A stretch of 64,000 nucleotides of DNA. It comes from a marine gamma proteobacterium HTCC2080 (GTDB lineage: Bacteria > Pseudomonadota > Gammaproteobacteria > Pseudomonadales > Halieaceae). The stretch spans positions 310,001 through 374,000 of the forward strand of contig AAVV01000001.1 of assembly GCA_000169115.1 (NCBI GenBank). The letters are read 5' to 3'. The notes beneath the pieces are model-generated. The model saw only the letters and a list, made by a program, of their open reading frames with translations. It made no database searches and was not told the DNA's origin. The translations under genes were made by a program, and so were the position numbers. Below are positions 8,834 through 17,470 of the stretch, piece after piece (position 1 is the first letter of the stretch; each line of letters opens with the position of its first letter).

Positions 8834-9138
8834 TGATTTTACTTACCATTTTTATGATGGGTCTGGGCAGCTATGCAATGCGCGCAGTCTTTATTTTGCT
8901 GTTGTCCAATCGCAGCTTCCCACCTTCAGCCCTCAAAGCGCTCGAATATGTTGGGCCTGCTGTAATGGCCGCATTGGTGATGACGATGTTGCTGAGTCCC
9001 GAGGGGGGTAGTGCTCCTAGAGTTAATGAGTGGGCAGGGCTTGTTACTGCCGCAGTTGTTGCCCTGGTTACCCGCAATCATATTTACGTCTTAACTTTGG
9101 CAATGGCTGTCTATTGGGGCGTGGGCTATCTGGTTTAA
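8830..9138 (+). CDS. azlD: AzlD-family branched-chain amino acid exporter, small subunit
   Basis: This 102-residue membrane protein has about three or four helices and is AzlD-like. It shows GLGSYAMRAVFILLLSNRS at the N-terminus and AGLVTAAVVALVTRNHIY near the C-terminus. It is the obligate partner of AzlC. The start codon overlaps the azlC stop by four bases, so the pair is translationally coupled and should be made in similar amounts. It closes the DsrE-HIT-dtd-azlCD run. A perfect 8-bp inverted repeat follows at 9140. Confidence 0.85.
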   Translation: MMILLTIFMMGLGSYAMRAVFILLLSNRSFPPSALKALEYVGPAVMAALVMTMLLSPEGGSAPRVNEWAGLVTAAVVALVTRNHIYVLTLAMAVYWGVGYLV

Positions 9139-9139
9139 C

Positions 9140-9163
9140 CTAAGTGCGCGGCTCGGCACTTAG
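9140..9163. terminator. Inverted repeat between convergent azlD and dinB
   Basis: The perfect 8-bp arms CTAAGTGC and GCACTTAG enclose an 8-base loop. The right arm contains the dinB stop codon. The placement between two convergent genes suggests a two-way terminator, but neither side has a clear run of T, so Rho-independent function is uncertain. Confidence 0.5.
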
Positions 9164-10239
9164 TAATCGTCATGTTCCATTCGTAGGGGCAATTGTTCAA
9201 AGTGCTCGGGAAAATCAGGGCTCAGACGCACACCAAGACCCAATAGGCGTACTGGTAGATCGCGTCTTGCAAGGCCATCTGCCAGCAGTTCCTGATAGTC
9301 AGTCAGTGTTGCTGCGGTGCCCACGCGCTCAACGGTCGTGGTTGAGAAGTCACTGAACTTAATTTTCACGTAGGCTTTCTGAATCCGCGGGGCCAACTTA
9401 CCCTTATCGATTCGACCCCTGAGCTCATCAAGCAGCCCCGGCAGCTTATCAAAGCAAGGTTGGCCGTTTTTGAGATCTTGGGTATAGGTATGCTCTACGC
9501 TGAGTGACTTACGAATCCGGCTGGTATTTACCGGTCGATTATCCCGACCATGGGCGCGCTCTATAAGAGTCTGAGCGAAACTGCCAAAGCGCCGCTTAAG
9601 CACTCGGGCTTCGGCATTGCGAAGGTCGGTACATTTTTGAAAGCCCATGCGCTTGAGTTTCTCAGCGGTTACGGGTCCAACCCCCGGGATCGCCCGCACT
9701 TCGAGGGCTGCCGTGAATGCATCAACCTCATCGGGAGTCACTACTTTTTGGCCATCGGGTTTATTCCAATCCGAGGCGACTTTGGCCAAAAACTTATTGA
9801 TCGAAACGCCCGCGGATACAGTGATGTTAATTTCAGTTTTTATTTGTTCGCGTATCGCCTCGGCGATCCGCGAAGCTGAGCCATCGAAGAGTGTGCTGTC
9901 GCTAACATCGAGATAGGCCTCGTCGAGGGAAAGAGGCTCTATGACATCGGTGAACTGCTCAAAGATCTCATGCATTTGTACTGAGACTTCACGATATTTT
10001 GGAATGTTAACCGGAGCTACAACGAGGTCTGGGCACAGGCGATAAGCCTGAGATGTGGGCATTGCTGAATGAACGCCAAATTCCCGAGCAGGATAATTGC
10101 AAGTAGTGAGTACACCTCGCCCTTCAGCGCTTCCACCTACAGCAAACGGACGGTCAATCAGGCTGGGGTCGTCTCGCATTTCAATAGCTGCGTAGAAACA
10201 ATCGGCATCGATGTGAATGATTTTTCGCAAGGTGCTCAC
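9160..10239 (-). CDS. dinB: DNA polymerase IV (Y-family translesion polymerase)
   Basis: This 359-residue protein matches the usual Pol IV length (about 350). The catalytic carboxylates are visible: the first in HIDADCFYAAIEM (residues ~9-21) and the second pair in SLDEAYLDVS (~103-112). A helix-hairpin-helix (AIPGVGPVTAEKLKRMG) and the little-finger domain follow. It copies past bulky or alkylated lesions. The C-terminus has no obvious QLxLF beta-clamp peptide; it ends LPLRMEHDDY, with LEQLPL-like residues just before, which could be a weak clamp motif. No LexA box stood out upstream, though I could not search exhaustively. It is divergent from the OmpA-type gene. Confidence 0.95.
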   Translation of the reverse strand: MSTLRKIIHIDADCFYAAIEMRDDPSLIDRPFAVGGSAEGRGVLTTCNYPAREFGVHSAMPTSQAYRLCPDLVVAPVNIPKYREVSVQMHEIFEQFTDVIEPLSLDEAYLDVSDSTLFDGSASRIAEAIREQIKTEINITVSAGVSINKFLAKVASDWNKPDGQKVVTPDEVDAFTAALEVRAIPGVGPVTAEKLKRMGFQKCTDLRNAEARVLKRRFGSFAQTLIERAHGRDNRPVNTSRIRKSLSVEHTYTQDLKNGQPCFDKLPGLLDELRGRIDKGKLAPRIQKAYVKIKFSDFSTTTVERVGTAATLTDYQELLADGLARRDLPVRLLGLGVRLSPDFPEHFEQLPLRMEHDDY

Positions 10240-10383
10240 TTTGTTGTGTTTTGTAGCTTGCCATATTTGAGCAGAATTGGTCCCAGCTTAACCAGATTGC
10301 GCCACGGCTGGCACCTTCTCTTGGGTTTAAATTGTTTAGGTGATCAAGGTGATTACCTCAGTTTTAACCATCAGGAGCTTGTT

Positions 10384-11106
10384 ATGAAAAACTATTTAGC
10401 CGCAACATCTGCTTTAACACTTTCGACGCTACTCGCTGCTCAACCGGCTGCTGCTCTCGAAACTTCCACTAAACAGGATCTAACGGCCCTGACGACTATT
10501 GTGGTCGCTACAGCCGCGGCAGGGCCAATCGGTTTCGTATTGGGAGGTATTGGCGCTGATTGGATGGTCAATCAGGTCGCTGCTGCAGACGAGTTGCAGG
10601 TGACCGAGCAGGCGCTTTTGAACACCCAAGCTGACTTGGCATTGGCTTATACCGAGCTGGACAAGGTCAACGCTGATCTGGAAATCGTGCAGGAAGAGCA
10701 ACAACGATTTGCGAAACTCGCACTAGAACAGCTGCAGCTCGAAATGTTGTTTAAAACCAATGACAGCCGTTTAACGGCTGGCGGAGAAGACCGACTCTCC
10801 TTATTGGCATCCTTTTTGACTCGCAATGAGAATCTCAGTGTACGTATTGAGGGTTATGCTGACCCCCGGGGTGATTCAGCAAGTAATATGGCGCTGTCTT
10901 TAGCGAGAGCGGAACGCGTGGCACAGCAACTGATCGACTCGGGTGTTGCTGCCAATCGAATGACAGTGTCGGCCCATGGGGAAAGTCAGGCCCTTGCCGG
11001 TGATGGTGATATCGATGCCTACGCGCTGGATCGTCGGGTGCACATTGCCCTGGATCAGGGTGCCGAGCATACGCAGGTGGCAGAAGTTACACTCAGCGGC
11101 GCTTAA
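10384..11106 (+). CDS. OmpA-domain envelope protein with glycine-rich N-terminal segment
   Basis: This 240-residue protein has a signal peptide (about residues 1-25, ending AAALE). A hydrophobic Gly/Ala-rich segment follows (residues ~38-60, with GPIGFVLGGIGADWMV), then an alpha-helical, probably coiled-coil stretch (~65-120), and a C-terminal OmpA peptidoglycan-binding domain. That domain includes IEGYADPRGD and the ALSLARAERV helix. The Gly-rich segment could sit in a membrane. The protein likely links an envelope layer to peptidoglycan. The ATG at 10384 follows a good site (aggagcttgtt); the frame is open further upstream, but that part runs through dinB. It is convergent with the DUF938 gene, overlapping it by 14 bases. 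Sortase-associated OmpA proteins look similar, but no sortase is present. Confidence 0.85.
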   Translation: MKNYLAATSALTLSTLLAAQPAAALETSTKQDLTALTTIVVATAAAGPIGFVLGGIGADWMVNQVAAADELQVTEQALLNTQADLALAYTELDKVNADLEIVQEEQQRFAKLALEQLQLEMLFKTNDSRLTAGGEDRLSLLASFLTRNENLSVRIEGYADPRGDSASNMALSLARAERVAQQLIDSGVAANRMTVSAHGESQALAGDGDIDAYALDRRVHIALDQGAEHTQVAEVTLSGA

Positions 11107-11707
11107 AAACGACTGATAGGTTGTTGGCAGGCATGGGTATGCATTCGATTAACTCTAGCTGCCGTGCCGCGGCAGTTAGGGTGACTTTCTCAAGATCTCG
11201 AATACCCCACTCATGGTTTCGACTTTTTAGACTATGATCGAAGGCTGCGTTTGAAGGGGAGGTGTGTTCACCCCGTTCCTTGAAGGGGCCGTAAAGGTAT
11301 AGCACGCCGCTGGGAGGCAGAATGCGTTGAGCGCCGTTAATAAGCGCCTCACAGCATCGCCACGGCGCGATGTGGATCATATTGATAGCGACCACAGCGC
11401 TGATCCCTGGCGTCATTGGCTGTGTCTCTACCGACCAAGGCTGATCTAAAACATCTAGCAATATCGGGTCGCGCAAGTTGGGACTGGGTTCGGCGTGAGA
11501 CCAGTCATTAATCATGTTGAGGCTGTCGCGATAGCAGTCACTAGGTTGCCAAACTCGGGGGCTGAGTCTGGGTGCCGCATAAACGGCGTGTTGCCCAGTA
11601 CCACTGGCAATCTCTAGAACAGTGCCGGTGTCTGGAAGAACCGTTTTGAGAACGTCTACAATAAATTGTCTATTTCGCTCGGCGGCAGGTGATGTCTCTA
11701 AGGTCAT
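11093..11707 (-). CDS. DUF938-family SAM-dependent methyltransferase
   Basis: This 204-residue protein is DUF938-like. The SAM-binding loop is VLEIASGTGQHAVYAAPRLS (residues ~30-49), and the later acidic and hydrophobic strands (VVAINMIHIAPW, GVLYLYGPFKE) match a class I methyltransferase fold. The small-molecule or macromolecular target of this family is not established. A ribosome-binding site (ggagagag) precedes the ATG. It is convergent with the OmpA-type gene and divergent from the dehydrogenase-like gene at 11814. Confidence 0.85.
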   Translation of the reverse strand: MTLETSPAAERNRQFIVDVLKTVLPDTGTVLEIASGTGQHAVYAAPRLSPRVWQPSDCYRDSLNMINDWSHAEPSPNLRDPILLDVLDQPWSVETQPMTPGISAVVAINMIHIAPWRCCEALINGAQRILPPSGVLYLYGPFKERGEHTSPSNAAFDHSLKSRNHEWGIRDLEKVTLTAAARQLELIECIPMPANNLSVVFKRR

Positions 11708-11813
11708 GAAACTCTCTCCGGGGGTTGTACCTTGGTTCGCATCCCCTCATTATCTAGCGCCCACCTGTACCCCGTACAGGGTCTGTTGATTATTTACCGG
11801 AGCAAGATTCGCT

Positions 11814-12989
11814 ATGAATGCAGAAAGACAGTATGACGTCGTGGTTTTTGGTGCGTCAGGTTACACAGGCCGTTTGGTCGCCGAGTATCTGAATGAGCAA
11901 TATCCCAATGCTGAATTTAGCTGGGCCATGGCGGGACGTTCTATTGAAAAATTGACTGCGGTTCGCAGCGAGATGAGCATTTCTGATGCCATCCCACTCA
12001 TTGCTGTTGATAGTGATGATCCCGCTTCCCTCGAGGCTATGGTCAAGTCTGCAGGTGTTGTGATTACAACCGTAGGGCCTTACCAGTTGTACGGGGAGGA
12101 GTTGGTTAAGCAGTGCGCAACACACGGTACAGATTACGTCGATCTAAGTGGTGAGCCCGCTTGGATGCACCACACCATTGCAATGTACAACTCGGCAGCT
12201 AAGGCCTCTGGCGCTCGTATCGTGCATTCCTGCGGCTTCGATTCAATTCCTTTTGATCTGGGCGTATTCCACCTCCAAGAACACGCCAAGGCGGTCACGG
12301 GGCATACCGTAAGTCGGGTGAAAGGTCGTGTTCGCGCTATGAATGGCAGCTTTTCTGGCGGCACGATTGCCTCGCTGCGAGCTACCATGACAGCAGCTGC
12401 AGCACAGCCCGAAATTATTGCAACATTGATGAACCCTTTTGCGCTGACAGAGGGTTTTGCTGGTCCAGCTCAACCCGATGGTGATCAGCCTCAATATGAC
12501 GAGGAGCTCAAGAGTTGGTCTGCGCCCTTTATTATGGCGGCGATTAACACCAAAAATATTCATCGCTCTAACTTTCTGATGGGTCATCCCTACGGCGAAG
12601 ATTTTGCTTACGACGAAATGATGCTTACGGGTGATGGCGACGAGGGTAAGGCGTTGGCAGATTTTGTAGCTAAAGATAAAACTTTGGCTGAGAGTCCATT
12701 AAAGCCCGGTGAAGGGCCCTCTCCTGAGGAGCGTAAAGCTGGTAATTACGAGGCTATTTTTGTAGCGCAGGGTGCGGGCGGTGAAATGCTGATTACCTCG
12801 GTAGCAGGCGATCGCGATCCGGGCTACGGGTCGACCTCAAAAATGTTAGCAGAAGCGGCTCTTTGCCTGCTAAACAACCCGGAGCTTGGTGAGGGTGGGG
12901 TCACGACACCGGCGGCAGCAATGGGACAGCCTTTGATTGACCGTTTGCAAGAAAATGCGGGTATCACGTTTAAAATCGAGTCTCCATGA
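11814..12989 (+). CDS. Saccharopine-dehydrogenase-like NAD(P)H reductase
   Basis: This 391-residue protein has an N-terminal Rossmann domain with VVFGASGYTGRLVAEYL (residues ~10-26), the nucleotide-binding Gly-x-x-Gly-x-x-Gly turn of the saccharopine dehydrogenase-like family. AGRSIEKL follows at the end of the second strand. This family includes trans-acting enoyl reductases of mycobacterial lipid synthesis, and many uncharacterised bacterial proteins of similar length. NADP is more likely than NAD given the Arg after the second strand. The natural substrate is unknown. The next gene overlaps its stop by four bases. Confidence 0.8.
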   Translation: MNAERQYDVVVFGASGYTGRLVAEYLNEQYPNAEFSWAMAGRSIEKLTAVRSEMSISDAIPLIAVDSDDPASLEAMVKSAGVVITTVGPYQLYGEELVKQCATHGTDYVDLSGEPAWMHHTIAMYNSAAKASGARIVHSCGFDSIPFDLGVFHLQEHAKAVTGHTVSRVKGRVRAMNGSFSGGTIASLRATMTAAAAQPEIIATLMNPFALTEGFAGPAQPDGDQPQYDEELKSWSAPFIMAAINTKNIHRSNFLMGHPYGEDFAYDEMMLTGDGDEGKALADFVAKDKTLAESPLKPGEGPSPEERKAGNYEAIFVAQGAGGEMLITSVAGDRDPGYGSTSKMLAEAALCLLNNPELGEGGVTTPAAAMGQPLIDRLQENAGITFKIESP

Positions 12990-13369
12990 CAAAAGGTGCC
13001 AGTGCAGTATGGGGTGGTCTACGCGCCTGCTCACTGGCACTCGTCACAATGCTGGTGGCGTTGCCGGCCACCAGCGATACTTTGACGGCGCGGTGTGATC
13101 TGTACCTTCAGGGAGAGTCGCTGGCATCTAAAACGCTACCCTGCCAGTTTTCTCAGCGTCAAGGCTATGTTTCGATCACCCGCAGTGATGGCATTGCTTA
13201 CCATCTCAGCCCAAAACCTGACGCGGTTGGGAATTATCTTGATCAAGATGGGCAGTCGGTCTATCGGCGGTCAGGGCTGGGCTCTGCGGGCCTAATCTTT
13301 CAAATGCCGAAACTCAGCGTTTATGTTTACTGGGATGCAGCTTCAGAATCCGATCCGGCCATCAGGTAA
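12986..13369 (+). CDS. Small secreted protein of unknown function
   Basis: This 127-residue protein is probably exported. Its N-terminus is hydrophobic (about residues 10-30), with cleavage likely after LPATSD. The mature part has two cysteines (C36 and C53, in TARCDLYL and TLPCQFSQ) that could form one disulfide. It looks beta-rich, with alternating polar and aromatic residues. I do not recognise the family. Its ATG overlaps the stop of the preceding reductase (ATGA), so it is translated in the same unit. A weak hairpin (TCAGA/TCTGA enclosing GCCAT/ATGGC) followed by TCTTTTATTT lies over its 3' end at 13343-13394 and may end the transcript. Confidence 0.65.
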   Translation: MTKGASAVWGGLRACSLALVTMLVALPATSDTLTARCDLYLQGESLASKTLPCQFSQRQGYVSITRSDGIAYHLSPKPDAVGNYLDQDGQSVYRRSGLGSAGLIFQMPKLSVYVYWDAASESDPAIR

Positions 13370-13390
13370 GCAATGGCTTCTGAGAGTCTT

Positions 13391-14071
13391 TTATTTGAGT
13401 GACTGGGGCTGGCTGCGCCGGGTGTGAAGACCGCACTCAAGGTGAGGGCCCGCTTTGGTGGGGTCTACGCTCGCGGGGCCCCTGGGCAAATTATGTTGAG
13501 CCAAGTATGCGTCTATATCCGCTTCGCTGCTGTGCAGAAAAGGCGCCAGTTTTAGCATTCCCCGATCATCCCAGCTCGCCGGACGTAACTTAGCCCGAAA
13601 ACTTGTTTCCTCCGCACGAATTCCAGTGAGCCAGATATGGGGTTTTAACGCGCTCATAGCTCTTTCAAAGGGTTCAATTTTTACGAGATTGGCCAGTTGG
13701 GCACGTTGCTCCTCGGTCAGGTCTTCGGTGTCTGTGGCGCTAATGGCATGCAGGCAACGCAGGGGCGTTAAATTGGGCCGGTAGGTTACGAGGTTCAGGT
13801 TCAGCTGCTCGACCAGCTGGCGACTGAATTCTCGAGTATTGGCAGGAGCAAATCCTGAATCAATCCAGATTATGGGCAGGGATGGCCCGAGTTTACTTAC
13901 CAGATGCAGCATCGCTGCAGATTGGGTTCCAAAACTGGTACTTGTGACGACTCGAAGGTTCTGCGCCAATGCCCATCGCACGATAGTTTCCGGCGAGGCG
14001 TTATTAAAGGTATCGTTTAGAGCGTCTAGGTTCCAAGCGACATTTTGGCTGGCAAATACAGCATTACTCAT
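13391..14071 (-). CDS. cysH: Phosphoadenosine phosphosulfate (PAPS) reductase
   Basis: This 226-residue protein is of the CysH family, which reduces PAPS to sulfite using thioredoxin or glutaredoxin. The PP-loop-like segment is VTSTSFGTQSAAML, and the C-terminal active-site motif is ECGLH with a single Cys. The paired cysteines that bind a [4Fe-4S] cluster in APS reductases are absent, so this is the PAPS-using type and the cell should need an APS kinase (not in the window). It is the last gene of the cys operon, 9 bp after cysG. The order cysI-DUF934-cysG-cysH places sulfite production, siroheme synthesis and sulfite reduction together. Confidence 0.92.
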   Translation of the reverse strand: MSNAVFASQNVAWNLDALNDTFNNASPETIVRWALAQNLRVVTSTSFGTQSAAMLHLVSKLGPSLPIIWIDSGFAPANTREFSRQLVEQLNLNLVTYRPNLTPLRCLHAISATDTEDLTEEQRAQLANLVKIEPFERAMSALKPHIWLTGIRAEETSFRAKLRPASWDDRGMLKLAPFLHSSEADIDAYLAQHNLPRGPASVDPTKAGPHLECGLHTRRSQPQSLK

Positions 14072-14080
14072 AATGTAAAC

Positions 14081-15487
14081 CTAGGCGCTTTGCAGCCAGT
14101 ACAGAGGATCGGTGTGCTGGCTTTTCAACACATCATCCACGGCCTTTGGTGCAAGCTCTTGGGCGAGTCGAGTGACTTCACCAATGATTACCAGAATGGG
14201 ACCTTCTTCTAAACAAAGCTCAGCCGCGGCCTCGTCAACACCATTTAGCTGCCCGTGCACGACCTGCTGTCGCGGCGTCGTTGCGTTTTGAATGAGGGCA
14301 AAGGGCGTCGTTGCTTTGAGTCCCGCTTCTTGCAGCCGCTGCGCTATTGACTGGAGGTGAGTGAATCCCATGTAAATCACCAGTGTTTCTTGCGCTTGCG
14401 CTAGTGCCTGCCAGTCAGTATCGGTTTGTTGCAGTGCCAGGTGGCCCGTGATGTATCGTACGGACCGCGCGACACGGCGATGAGTTAAGGGTATGCCTGT
14501 AGCAGCAGCTGTGGCACTGGCCGTTGTTATGCCGGGTACGACCTCAACAGGGATACCAGCCTGCACCAAGGCAAGTGCCTCTTCACCGCCACGGCCGAAT
14601 AAATACGGATCGCCGCCTTTAAGTCGGCAAACGGTAAGGCCTTGTTCTCCGAGCTCAACCAAGCGCGCATTGATACTGTCTTGGGGTGTTGGGCAGTGGC
14701 CTCGGCGCTTCCCAACATCCTCCATTTGAGCATCTCTACGAGCTAGGCTTAGGACTTCTGGACTGACCAGTTTGTCGTAAAGCACAACATCGGCCTCTTG
14801 CAGTCGCTGCAGTCCTTTCAGTGTTAATAGCGATGCATCCCCAGGGCCGGCGCCCACCAACGTTACGCGCCCTTGCGGTGAATGGTCTGCGTCTAACGCC
14901 GTGGCGAGTATGCTGTCTGCAAGGTCGGGTTCGTTATTGAGGGCGGCTTGACCTGCAGGTCCACTGAGATGACGCTCCCAGAATTGTCTACGAGTACTAA
15001 CTGTGTCGAGTATCTGGCGCACGCGCAGCTGCCATCGATCGGCAAATTCAGCCAAGCGCTCTAGTCCCTGTGGCAGGGCCTGTTCTAGTCGGGTTCGAAC
15101 AAACCTAGCCAAGACAGGCGAGCTCCCGCCAGTGCCAATGCCGATCTGAATACGGCCCCGAGACACAATGGCGGGTATAAAACCTTGCGACAACTGCGGT
15201 GCATCGACAACATTGACGAGTAATCTTTCTGAATCAAGCCACGGCATTAAGGCCTCAGTCCAAGCGTTGACCTCGGCGATGACGACCAAAACATAGCGAG
15301 TCTTTGGGTCTCGATTGCACCGTTCTACGTGAGTGCGTTCATCTTTGCTGGGAGTCGTGTGCCAGTGAGTGATGTCGGCATCGCGTTCCTGCAGCAGGCG
15401 TGCTTTAGCTTCGGCGGCCTCGCCAGTGCCTATGAGCAAAACTGGTCGCGAGGTAATCTGCAATTGGAAGGGCAGCGGGGCATTCAT
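14081..15487 (-). CDS. cysG: Siroheme synthase (trifunctional CysG)
   Basis: This 468-residue fusion makes siroheme from uroporphyrinogen III. The N-terminal ~200 residues are the precorrin-2 dehydrogenase/sirohydrochlorin ferrochelatase. They hold a nucleotide-binding turn (LLIGTGEAAEAKARLL) and the conserved Asp in NVVDAPQ, the equivalent of the catalytic Asp in the Salmonella enzyme, followed by GGSSPVLAR. The C-terminal ~260 residues are the SAM-dependent uroporphyrinogen methyltransferase, with VGAGPGDASLLTLKGL and CRLKGGDPYLFGRGGEE. Siroheme is the cofactor of the sulfite reductase encoded in this operon. The start overlaps the DUF934 stop by four bases. Confidence 0.95.
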   Translation of the reverse strand: MNAPLPFQLQITSRPVLLIGTGEAAEAKARLLQERDADITHWHTTPSKDERTHVERCNRDPKTRYVLVVIAEVNAWTEALMPWLDSERLLVNVVDAPQLSQGFIPAIVSRGRIQIGIGTGGSSPVLARFVRTRLEQALPQGLERLAEFADRWQLRVRQILDTVSTRRQFWERHLSGPAGQAALNNEPDLADSILATALDADHSPQGRVTLVGAGPGDASLLTLKGLQRLQEADVVLYDKLVSPEVLSLARRDAQMEDVGKRRGHCPTPQDSINARLVELGEQGLTVCRLKGGDPYLFGRGGEEALALVQAGIPVEVVPGITTASATAAATGIPLTHRRVARSVRYITGHLALQQTDTDWQALAQAQETLVIYMGFTHLQSIAQRLQEAGLKATTPFALIQNATTPRQQVVHGQLNGVDEAAAELCLEEGPILVIIGEVTRLAQELAPKAVDDVLKSQHTDPLYWLQSA

Positions 15488-15849
15488 GCGCTTTTCTTCA
15501 ACGGCTGGCTTGGCCGTGTTTCAGGCTGGTAGTGATGTGGAAAAGGTGAAAGGTGATGCGGTTGGAGTTGCTGCCATTCGTCATCAGTTAACTCGAGCAC
15601 GTCGAAACCCGCACGGAATCCATAAGCCAAACGATCTAGCCCTACGGGACCGACGCCAATCAAGGTGCCGCCGTAGCCCTCTGCGCGAAGCAGGGCCGCC
15701 GCCGAAAAGGCCTTGCCGTCTACTGGACTGTCAAAGGCAAAGGCAATCATCAATACATCGCCAACAGACGTCATGTCGCTTTGTGTCGGATCTAGAGCGT
15801 CAGGGGGGCTCAAGGCAGTCACGGCGCCCTGTGAGTTAATGAGTGGCAT
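15484..15849 (-). CDS. DUF934 protein of the sulfite reductase operon
   Basis: This 121-residue protein matches the DUF934 family, commonly encoded between sulfite reductase and siroheme or PAPS reductase genes in Proteobacteria. Family-like segments are VGDVLMIAFAFDSPVDGKAFS and AAALLRAEGYGGTLIGVG, followed by a Tyr/Phe-rich patch (RLAYGFRAGFD). No catalytic motif is known. A role as partner of the sulfite reductase is inferred from gene context. I chose the ATG at 15849, overlapping the end of cysI by 14 bases. A longer frame upstream would run inside cysI and has no family resemblance. Confidence 0.85.
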   Translation of the reverse strand: MPLINSQGAVTALSPPDALDPTQSDMTSVGDVLMIAFAFDSPVDGKAFSAAALLRAEGYGGTLIGVGPVGLDRLAYGFRAGFDVLELTDDEWQQLQPHHLSPFPHHYQPETRPSQPLKKSA

Positions 15850-17470
15850 AGCTGATTTCCTTGAGGTAATCGACACCGAGCCGATCGACAAAGCCGACGA
15901 AATACTCGCCGGGCTGACGTTCTTCAAGATAGGTGTCGACCAATCTTTTAATGAGCGGCAGTACGTCATCGTGGGGCACGGCGGGCCCTAGCCGTTTGCC
16001 AAGGGCAGCGCCCTGCTGATCGCGTCCACCCAAGGTGATTTGGTACCAGGGCTGCCCTTTTTTCTCGACACCTAAAATACCGATGTGCGCAATATGATGG
16101 TGACCGCAGGCGTTCATGCAGCCAGAAATTTTGACCTCTAACGGCCCGATATCGACTTGTTCATCGAGATCATCAAAGGTTTCATGTAGGGCCTCGGCTA
16201 AAGACAATGATGGGGCATTGGCGAGGCTACAAAAGTCGAGGCCCGGGCAGGCAATGCTGTCAGAGATAAGACCCAGGTTGGGATGCGCTAAATCATGTGC
16301 ACTGAGGCACTGCAGTAATTCCTTGAGATCGCTTTCGGCAACATGGGGCAATATCAAATTTTGATCATGGGTTGTGCGTATTTCCGACTGGCTGAAGCGA
16401 TCCGCCAAGTCAGCAATGACGTCCATCTGTAGTGCGGTAACGTCACCAGGAGCGGTGCCCGGACGCTTTAGTGAAAGGAATACCGAGCGGTAGCCCATGA
16501 TCCGGTGAGGCTTGGTGTTTTGCCGATACCAGCGCTGGAAATCGAGTGACCCTTGATGTCCTTCAATGGGTTGTGGCTCGAGTTTACAGGAGAAGCTGTC
16601 GCCCAAATCCTCGAGTGTCTCGGCGCTAATTTTTAAGTCACTATCGTGGTCAGTGAGATAGCGATGGGTGACGGCTTCCCGGAAGGCTTCAACCCCCATA
16701 GCGTTAACCAAAATTTTGATTCGTGCTTTGTATTTGTTGTCTCGCCTACCTGCGAGGTTGTAGACCCGCAGCACTGCGGTGAGCCAGTTTCTCAACTCGT
16801 CTAGGGGGAGGTCTGCTAGCAGGCGATGCCCTAAAAGCGGCGTTCGCCCTAAGCCGCCACCAACCCAGAGGTCAAAAGCCAGACCATGTATCACGTGCTT
16901 TTTGATCCGAATTCCGACGTCATGAACTTCGATGGCCGCACGATCTTCTTCAGTGGCTACTACTGCAATTTTGAATTTTCGAGGTAAATAGGCAAATTCC
17001 GGGTGAAAGGTCGACCACTGGCGAATGAGCTCACACACCACTCGAGGGTCAATAGCCTCATCTGCCACCGTTCCTGCCAAGGGATCAGTGGTGGTGTTTC
17101 TAACACAGGCCCCACTGGTTTGAATGGCATGCATTTGAACTGTCGCGAGCTCGCCTAAAACTTCAGGTACCTGCTCCAATGCTAGCCAGTTGAACTGAAT
17201 ATTTTGCCGAGTTGTGAAGTGACCATAGCCACGGTCGTATTTACGGGCAATTTGCGCCAAATGTCGCAGTTGATAGCCAGCCAAGGTGCCGTAGGGAATG
17301 GCAACACGTAGCATGGGAGCATGCCGTTGGATATACAGGCCGTTTTGTAGCCTCAGCGGCATGAATTGCTCTTCGGGCAATTCCCCTGCCAAATAACGTG
17401 TCATTTGTTCAGAGAATTGGCTGACTCTGGCGTCTACAATAGCTTGGTCGATGGGATTGTATTTATACAT
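15836..17470 (-). CDS. cysI: Sulfite reductase hemoprotein (siroheme/[4Fe-4S])
   Basis: This 544-residue protein belongs to the nitrite/sulfite reductase family, with two tandem ferredoxin-like and siroheme half-domains. The cluster-binding cysteines form the pattern C408-x5-C414 (IACPGLDFC) and C451-x3-C455 (GCMNACGHHH). Basic siroheme-binding residues are seen around FTTRQNIQFN (about 85-94) and RTTHDQNLIL (365-374). It reduces sulfite to sulfide by six electrons for cysteine synthesis. The length fits CysI, but no cysJ flavoprotein lies nearby. Electrons could come from ferredoxin or a reductase encoded elsewhere. A nitrite reductase role is less likely given cysG, DUF934 and cysH downstream. 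An AT-rich perfect dyad lies 58 bases upstream of the start. Confidence 0.93.
   Translation of the reverse strand: MYKYNPIDQAIVDARVSQFSEQMTRYLAGELPEEQFMPLRLQNGLYIQRHAPMLRVAIPYGTLAGYQLRHLAQIARKYDRGYGHFTTRQNIQFNWLALEQVPEVLGELATVQMHAIQTSGACVRNTTTDPLAGTVADEAIDPRVVCELIRQWSTFHPEFAYLPRKFKIAVVATEEDRAAIEVHDVGIRIKKHVIHGLAFDLWVGGGLGRTPLLGHRLLADLPLDELRNWLTAVLRVYNLAGRRDNKYKARIKILVNAMGVEAFREAVTHRYLTDHDSDLKISAETLEDLGDSFSCKLEPQPIEGHQGSLDFQRWYRQNTKPHRIMGYRSVFLSLKRPGTAPGDVTALQMDVIADLADRFSQSEIRTTHDQNLILPHVAESDLKELLQCLSAHDLAHPNLGLISDSIACPGLDFCSLANAPSLSLAEALHETFDDLDEQVDIGPLEVKISGCMNACGHHHIAHIGILGVEKKGQPWYQITLGGRDQQGAALGKRLGPAVPHDDVLPLIKRLVDTYLEERQPGEYFVGFVDRLGVDYLKEISYATH

Noticed and set aside
10069-10383. Upstream in-frame extension of the OmpA-domain protein
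   Set aside because: It lies largely inside dinB on the other strand and has no signal peptide at its start. The ATG at 10384 has both a ribosome-binding site and a clean signal peptide.
10384-11106. Sortase-associated OmpA protein (PdsO-like)
   Set aside because: The layout is similar, but there is no sortase or sortase substrate gene in the window.
13391-14071. APS reductase instead of PAPS reductase
   Set aside because: The paired cysteines needed for the [4Fe-4S] cluster are absent; only the C-terminal active-site Cys is in place.
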